64,000 nucleotides of DNA, taken from the NCBI RefSeq assembly GCF_900497805.2, contig NW_020954636.1, positions 69,618-133,617 on the forward strand, written 5' to 3'. The stretch's first letter is position 1. Each line of letters begins with the position of its first letter. The stretch comes from Vombatus ursinus. Taxonomy: Eukaryota > Chordata > Mammalia > Diprotodontia > Vombatidae. The notes under the pieces were generated by a model, which searched no databases, was not told the origin of the DNA, and was given only the letters and a program-made list of their open reading frames with translations. The position numbers and the translations under genes are program-made. Below are positions 54,313 through 64,000 of the stretch, one piece after another.

Positions 54313-54867
54313 TGTATACACATATGCAATTTAACCAATGTTGGATTAAAATGGGAGAAGAAAGAAGGGATTACAGTGGTCAAAGAAAAGAAGACAGAGC
54401 TACCCAGTTCCTATTTTATTTACATTTTCTCTATAAAGGAGAATAATCTGCAGATGGAAAAGTGAATTTAATCCAAGACAAGTCAGGGGTTAGTAAATGA
54501 GCACCAGATACCTCAAATGAATTTAAGCCACAAGGTCTGGATATCATTTTAAAAAATAGTAAATGTGACTGCTAAATCAATGGTAATGATTTTTAAAATA
54601 AAATAAAATATAAATAAACACAAAATAAATAAATAATGAAGAATAGGAAAGGTATCATAGGACTAAATATGGGCAAAGGTTATCCAATATTTATAAAGCT
54701 GAAAATCAATTTTTCAAATAATAGAACAGCTAACTTGAATTCCACTCTTGGCAAAATTTTAAAACATATAATTAAATTATTTGCTTGCCTTAGAAACAAA
54801 ACAATGATTACTGTAAGTTGTGAAGTGTCCACTAAGAATAAGGTACTCTAGACTAACCTCATTTCCT

Positions 54868-56820
54868 TTTTGGAAATTTTTATTAAAGATTTTTATTTTT
54901 GATCACTGCCTTTCCCTATATACACTCCCTTTTATTAATCCCTCCCTCCTCCTTCTAGTATCCTGATCCCTTTTTACTTCCTTATACCTAAGACAGATTT
55001 GTGTATCCAACTGAGTGCATATGTTATTCCTTTTTTGAGCCAACTTTGATGAAAGCAAGATTTAAGCTTGTCCTGCCACACCACTGTCCCATTTTCCCCT
55101 CAATTATAAGGGCTCTTTTATGTGGGACAATTTACCCCATTGAATCTCCTCCCTCATTATTCTTCCAGTGCAATTTTCTTTCTCACCCCTTTATTTTGGC
55201 TTTTGGGCTACTATCACATCAAACTCATCTTATATCCACACCCTGTGTCTACATATATATATTTCTTCTAATTGCTCTTAGAATAATAAAGTTCTTGAGT
55301 TACAAATATTATCTTGCCACATAGAAATATGAACAGTTTAACCTTATTGAATTTCTTATATTTTCACTTATTTATTTCTTTTTTACCTTTTTGTGTTCCC
55401 TTTAAGTCTTGATTTGGAAGTCATTTTTTTTTTTAAATTTAGCTCTGGTCTTTTAATTAGGAATGCTTAAAAGTCCTCTCCTTCATTAAATGTCCATCTT
55501 TTCCCCTGAAAGATCATGTTCACTTTGGCTGGGTAGGTGATTCTAGATTGTAATCCTAACTCCTTTGCCTTCTGGTATATCATATTCCAAGCTCTCTGGT
55601 TCTTTAATGTGGAAGCTGCCAAATCCTTTGTAATCCTGACTGTAGCTCCACAATATCTGAATTGTTTCTTTTTAGTGGCTTGCAGTACTTCCTCGGTGAC
55701 TATGATGGTCCTGAGAGTTTTCATTTTGGGATCTCTTTCAGGTTGTGATGGGCAGATTCCTTCAATTTCCATTTTGTCCTCTGATTCTAATATATCTAGG
55801 CAATTTTCTTTAAAAATTTCTTCAATGAAGTTGTCCAGGCTATTTTTTTTATCCTCTCAGGTGGTACAATAATTCTTATATTATCTCTCATAGATTTCTT
55901 TTCTAGGTCAGTTATTTTTCTCATGAGAAATTTCACATTTTCTTCTATTTTTTAACTTTTTTTGTTGTTATATCATATCTTGATGTCTCACGGTGGTATT
56001 AGCTTCCACTTCCTCAATTCTAATTTTTAAGGAATGATTTTCTTCAGTGAGCATTTGTACTTTCTTTTCCACTTAGCCAATTCTATTTTTAGGGAGTTAT
56101 TTTCCTCAGTAAATTTTTGTACTTCTTTTCCATGCTATTAGACTCTTTTTTCATGATTCTCTTATTCTCTCATTTCTTTTCTTAAGTTTTCTTTTTCTCC
56201 TCTAATTTGCTTTTTAAAATCTTTTAAAAACTTTTTCCAGGAATACTTTTTGGGCCTGATAACAAGTTATATTTTTCGTTGAGGCTTTCCACGTAGCTAT
56301 TTTGACACTATTGTCCTCTTCTACGTTTATACCATGATCTTCCCTGTTGCCAAAGGAACTTTCTATATTGAAGGTTTTTTTTGTTTGTTTTTTGCCCATT
56401 GTTTTTCCTGACTTTTGTGACTTGGAGATTTTTCTGTGAGAGTTGGACTCTGGTCCTGCACTGTCCCAAGCTTTTGGTGTTGGGGCTTATGGCCTTACTG
56501 CTGGCTTTCACTGGGCTTCAGGGTTTAGTTGCTTACTTTTACTGGGGTGGGGGTTGGTTAAGTTCTGGCTTATACTGGCCTACCTGTTGGCCTCCCCTGG
56601 TGTGGGGTTTAGTGGTGGGGCTTTTCTGATGGGTGGCTATTGTAACAGAGTCTTTTTGGTGGCTGGCCTGGGGTAAGGATCTAGTTTTTTGTTTACCCCA
56701 GTGGTGGGACCCTGCTATCGAGTTGCTATGGAAACTATAGGTTCTTTCTGCTGGTAGGTCCCAAAGATGGGATCTTTCTGATGGACAGCCCCAGTGTGGA
56801 GCTTCACCCCTATTCAGCAA
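54868..56820 (-). mobile_element. ORF1-only (HAL1-like) L1 element
   Basis: 1.95 kb, minus strand. The 3' end at 54868-54910 is T-rich (reversed AATAAAAATC and A tail). Spacer runs 54910-55440, ORF1 55440-56400 and 5' leader to 56820. The open frame 55467-55772 shows the ORF1 C-terminal domain clearly (DLAASTLKNQRAWNMIYQKA, ITYPAKVNMIFQGK). No ORF2. It interrupts the CR1/L3 piece of unit 2 and separates units 2 and 3. Its 3' end differs from that of the 2.8-kb HAL1-like family. Confidence 0.7.
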
Positions 56821-56844
56821 TATTGGAGATGGCAACAACCTGAG

Positions 56845-56932
56845 GCAATGCCAGAGCAATACAAATTCCCAAAGAAAGCTTCCCAAAGGCAATGCCAGAG
56901 CAATACAAATTCCTAAAGAAAGCTTCCCAAAG
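56845..56932 (+). repeat. 44-base tandem duplication
   Basis: GCAATGCCAGAGCAATACAA and the following bases through GCTTCCCAAAG occur twice in a row (56845-56888 and 56889-56932) with one mismatch. Unit 1 has one copy at about 8866-8909. Confidence 0.85.
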
Positions 56933-57479
56933 GGAAGAGGAAATAATTGATTTGAATTCCAAAAGCGACATTCTTGGAGAGAAGTATGGAAATGAAATAA
57001 CCTTTGCAGAGAGAGGGATAGCAAGAAAAGCCAGTCATGACATGGACTGGCAACATGGACCTTTTGCTATACAATTACTGCAAGTTAATTGGTTTGTGCT
57101 TCTCCAATGGAAAGAGGTTTGACATTCTAGGAATCCAAGTCTATTTTCCATCAGATAAAGTCTCAACTACAGAATGGCACTATAAATATGGAGCATTCTA
57201 TACATCTTCACTGGAGAGCTGAGGCTCAGAGGAGGAAAAGAGAGTTGACTTGAATGGTTACGGGTTTCTGTGAGTCCTAAGTATGTTTTGTATTTTCTGT
57301 AGGGTGAAATAAAGTTGTATGTTTTATGTGCAATATGTATTGTTAACTTGAGAGTTGCATAGTGCCTCTTTCTGAAAAGAAACTGAAGAATACACATCTG
57401 CAGAGACCCACATATAAGATACATTCTGATATTCCTAGGAAAGATCCTGATGGAGAGTGGCAGGTTTAAAGGAGACAAT

Positions 57480-57960
57480 ATTCTGAGGTTGCAAGGATAT
57501 CTTAAGAGATGCCTCTAAGACTGACCCAGAGCAAAGGATACTGGAATATAGATTACATATGTTTTCATTCAGGTCATTGAAAAAAATCGATTAGGGCTAA
57601 TGTAATAGAGCCCCAGTATGCTCCTTTAAAAAACTTGTCTCAGTTTGATCCTTATCTAGTTTTAAGCCACCTAACCAAACTATCATCTAGTCCACCTACT
57701 TTCATTTTATTCATCTGATGGTACATAAATGCTTGAAAGACATTGTCAAATACTTTGTTAAAATCCACAGTCACAAACGGTTTTTTTATAATTATTCCAG
57801 TAACTGTAAAAAAAAAAAAACTTTAAGAAAGAGATCAGATTACTCGTGTATATTTTGAGAGAAAACTATGCTGGCTGAATGTGATTGCTACTTCCAAAAA
57901 TCATTCTTTTAACAGTGCCTTCTAGAATTTTCTAGATATTACATTTCTCAAGTCAAAGCT
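57480..57960 (-). mobile_element. CR1/L3-type LINE remnant of unit 3
   Basis: Counterpart of 9430-9960: 'CTAACCAAACTATCATCTAG', 'TTCATCTGATGGTACATAAATG', 'AACTATGCTGGCTGAATGTG'. 57960-58590 is shared upstream flank; the stretch 57960-58240 is partly private to this unit. Confidence 0.5.
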
Positions 57961-58855
57961 TCTGCCCTTTTTTGAAAACAATAACAATTTTTGTTTATCT
58001 CCCATGCCCTTCCATTTGTTGTACTTTTCCAAATATCACTGAGAATAACTCAACAACAGTTGTTGCATGTTCTTTCAAGATCATATCATGCAATTCATGC
58101 AGTGCTGGTGACCTGACTTCAGAAATGGCGGCTAGGCACTGCTTTTCTATCTTCCAACTTATGCTGAATTTCAATTCCTTGACAATTTTTCCTATCTTTC
58201 CCAATCTTAATTACTTTTACAAAAAGGTGGTCAAAATTATTCAAGATTGTTATTCCATGTCACTCACCCTCAGATACACAAAGTTGGAAGTCACAGGATG
58301 AGATTCCTAAGCTGGCCTGGTAATAATTTCTAAACTCTATTCAACTTTGGTTCTTATTTCCTGAAGATTTGGCTTTTGTTCTGGGAGAATATCCCTTCTC
58401 TTTAGGGGTAGAAACATAAGCAGAGTGACTGATAGAACTTCCAGGAACACTGAGTAAAGGGATTTATTACTAAACCAATCCCCCTCTTCCTATTTGATTT
58501 GTTCAGATAGAGTCAGTAATGTCCCCCAAATCCATTTAATACTAAGATGTTAGGCTTATAGAGTGCAGAGACTCAAGACATTGGTGTTCTCTCTTCTTGC
58601 TCCTCCTTCTCTTCTTCATCCTTCTCCTCCCCCTTCCTCCAAATATCCCCATCACTACAAATTTATCCTGACAGAATGTAGACCAGCAGAAAAACCCTCA
58701 CTTCCCTTGTATAGAAGCTCCCATTCTTTCCATTTCAGTTAATTCTCACAAGCAACAATTATTTGGAATTCCCATGGTAATTCCCTTATCATTTAAAAGC
58801 TATTTATCTACAAAAAAGGCTAAAAGTAGGAGAATGGATATAAAATGGTAGGACA

Positions 58856-58948
58856 GGGAAAGGTGACAGGTGTGTGGGGAGGGCAGGGAGAGGAAATAGG
58901 TGGCCTTGTGCTTTGCAAACACTCTCTACTCCCTGCAAGGATATAAAA
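58856..58948 (+). promoter_or_regulatory. Trypsinogen gene 3 promoter (PTF1-like site and TATA box)
   Basis: GGGAAAGGTGACAGGTG at 58856-58872 (reverse: CACCTG-N5-TTTCCC) and TATAAAA at 58942-58948, 42 bases before the ATG. The E-box and TC-box halves are unchanged among the three units while the five spacer bases vary. Confidence 0.75.
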
Positions 58949-58990
58949 AGGTAACGGCCTCCTTCTAAAAGTCAAGCAAACCCTGCCAAC

Positions 58991-62829
<3,839 letters not shown>

Positions 62830-62888
62830 TGAGACTTGACCCATGTTTCTATCCCTTCCTTTGGTATTCTGTGTTGGGACATGATGTC

Positions 62889-62894
62889 AATAAA
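62889..62894 (+). promoter_or_regulatory. Poly(A) signal of trypsinogen gene 3
   Basis: AATAAA 60 bases after the stop codon, in the same context (GATGTCAATAAAATGATA) as the other copies. Confidence 0.85.
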
Positions 62895-63465
62895 ATGATA
62901 CTCTATTACTTGGTCTTTCCTGTGATTGAATTTCAATTCATTTTTGTTGTAAGAAAATGAGAATGTTTTTTGGACTAATATGTGGCAATACAGCACAGCC
63001 TGAGGGTAAACTCATGACTCCAGAAGTCAATTCATTTAACTTTATGTCTAGACAAGAAAGTGACCCTCTTTGGGACAGGAATATTTCCCCTTGGTTAAAA
63101 AACAAAAGCAAATATAATAAACCCATTTTTTCCATGTCAGTTATACAGTAGGTAAATTTTCACATTAATCCTTATTTATCCCCAGCTACTGAGAAGTTAG
63201 TGGTATTAGACCTCTGTCAGGTATCATAGGCAACCTGGGAGACATCCTAAAGGAAGCCTATGCAGGTAAAGCTGTAGAGGGGCTATCTACCCCTACTTTT
63301 ATTTCCTGAAACTCTTTCCCAAAGTGCTGTCCTTGAGCCTTTATGATTCATCCCCAACATCTTCTCCTTTTTCAATCATCTATCAATTTATTCATTCAAA
63401 AATCACTTAAGTGACTCCTACTAGATCCTAGGCTGGGGGATAAAAATCTTAGTTAAGACATGGTC

Positions 63466-63873
63466 CTATCACAACATGACTACCATGGACGTGTTTTGCA
63501 TGACTACACATGCATAAGTTGTATCAAGTTGCTTCCCATCTCAATGAGGGTGGATGGAAAGAGGGAGAATTTGGAACCCAAAACTTTAAAAACAAATGTT
63601 AAAAATTGTTTTTACAAGAAACTGCGAAGTAAGATATACAGTCAATCAGGTATACAAATCTATCCTGCCCTAAGAAAATAGAAGGGGAAGGAGAAACAGA
63701 AGTGGGGGTGATAGATTGGAGGACAGATTATGGGAAGGGGTATTTAGAATACATGCCATCTTGGGGTGGAAGGAAAGGTGAGATGGGGAGAAAATTTGGA
63801 ACTCATAATCTTGTGGAAATGAATGTTGAAAACTAAAAATAATAAATAAATTTAAAAAAGAAAAAGAAAAAAA
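63466..63873 (+). mobile_element. L1 LINE 3' end, short insertion private to unit 3
   Basis: About 410 bases of L1 3'UTR ('GAATTTGGAACCCAAAACTTT', 'GAATGTTGAAAACTAAAAATAA') ending in an A-rich tail. AAGACATGGTC occurs on both sides (about 63455-63465 and 63874-63884) as target duplication. Units 1 and 2 have the empty site (15940 and 49350). The DNA from 63885 to the end is shared 3' flank. Confidence 0.88.
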
Positions 63874-64000
63874 AGACATGGTCTGAGGGCTGGAGAGCTT
63901 ACAGTATAGTATGTAGATAAAAACCAAATACAGGCAACTAAAATATAAAATATTATATAATACATGAGGGAGTTTCAGAATAAAGTACTCTAATGTCTGA

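Noticed and set aside
53476-54465. Frames with Cys-Val or His-Thr repeats (also 20980-21219)
   Set aside because: They are translations of (GT)n and (CA)n microsatellites shared between duplication units.

Overview
This window is mammalian, and most likely marsupial, DNA. The repeats point there: tRNA-headed SINEs of the marsupial WSINE1 type, CORE/MIR-type SINEs, several L1 lineages including ORF1-only 'half-L1' (HAL1-like) copies, and an old CR1/L3-type LINE. I cannot name the species from sequence alone. The locus is recognisable as part of the T-cell receptor beta (TRB) locus, because a TRBV pseudogene and three tandem pancreatic trypsinogen genes lie in the same orientation, a linkage known in other mammals.

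Layout. 1-2.3 kb: L1 and MIR debris, a strong CTCF-type motif at 763-776, then a TRBV pseudogene with its promoter decamer, leader exon, V exon and 23-RSS. 2.3-7.4 kb: a polypurine tract and two minus-strand L1-type LINEs. 7.4-21.2 kb: duplication unit 1, with intact trypsinogen gene 1 (ATG 10708, stop 15305). 21.2-36.6 kb: an old CR1/L3 LINE split by three younger LINE blocks, one of which contains a nested ORF1-only element. 36.6-43.1 kb: unassigned DNA and an L1 graveyard. 43.1-54.9 kb: duplication unit 2, with trypsinogen pseudogene 2 (43955-48717). 54.9-56.8 kb: a minus-strand ORF1-only LINE. 56.8 kb to the end: duplication unit 3, with intact trypsinogen gene 3 (58991-62829).

Genes 1 and 3 each have five exons of 40, 163, 254, 137 and 153 coding bases and encode 248-residue pre-trypsinogens with signal peptide, FS(T/F)DDDDK propeptide, His/Asp/Ser triad and Asp189. 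Each has a TATA box and, upstream of it, a bipartite PTF1-like motif, which fits acinar-cell expression. Gene 3 is more acidic than gene 1 and has lost both residues at which other trypsins are known to be cut for degradation (Leu81 and Arg122, human numbering). Gene 2 is broken by a frameshift in exon 3 and a 4-base duplication in exon 4, and has changes at conserved sites.

I see no bacterial-type features, CRISPR arrays, rRNA or free tRNA genes, and no clear LTR element. Repeat family names are from memory of the families; all comparisons were made by eye.
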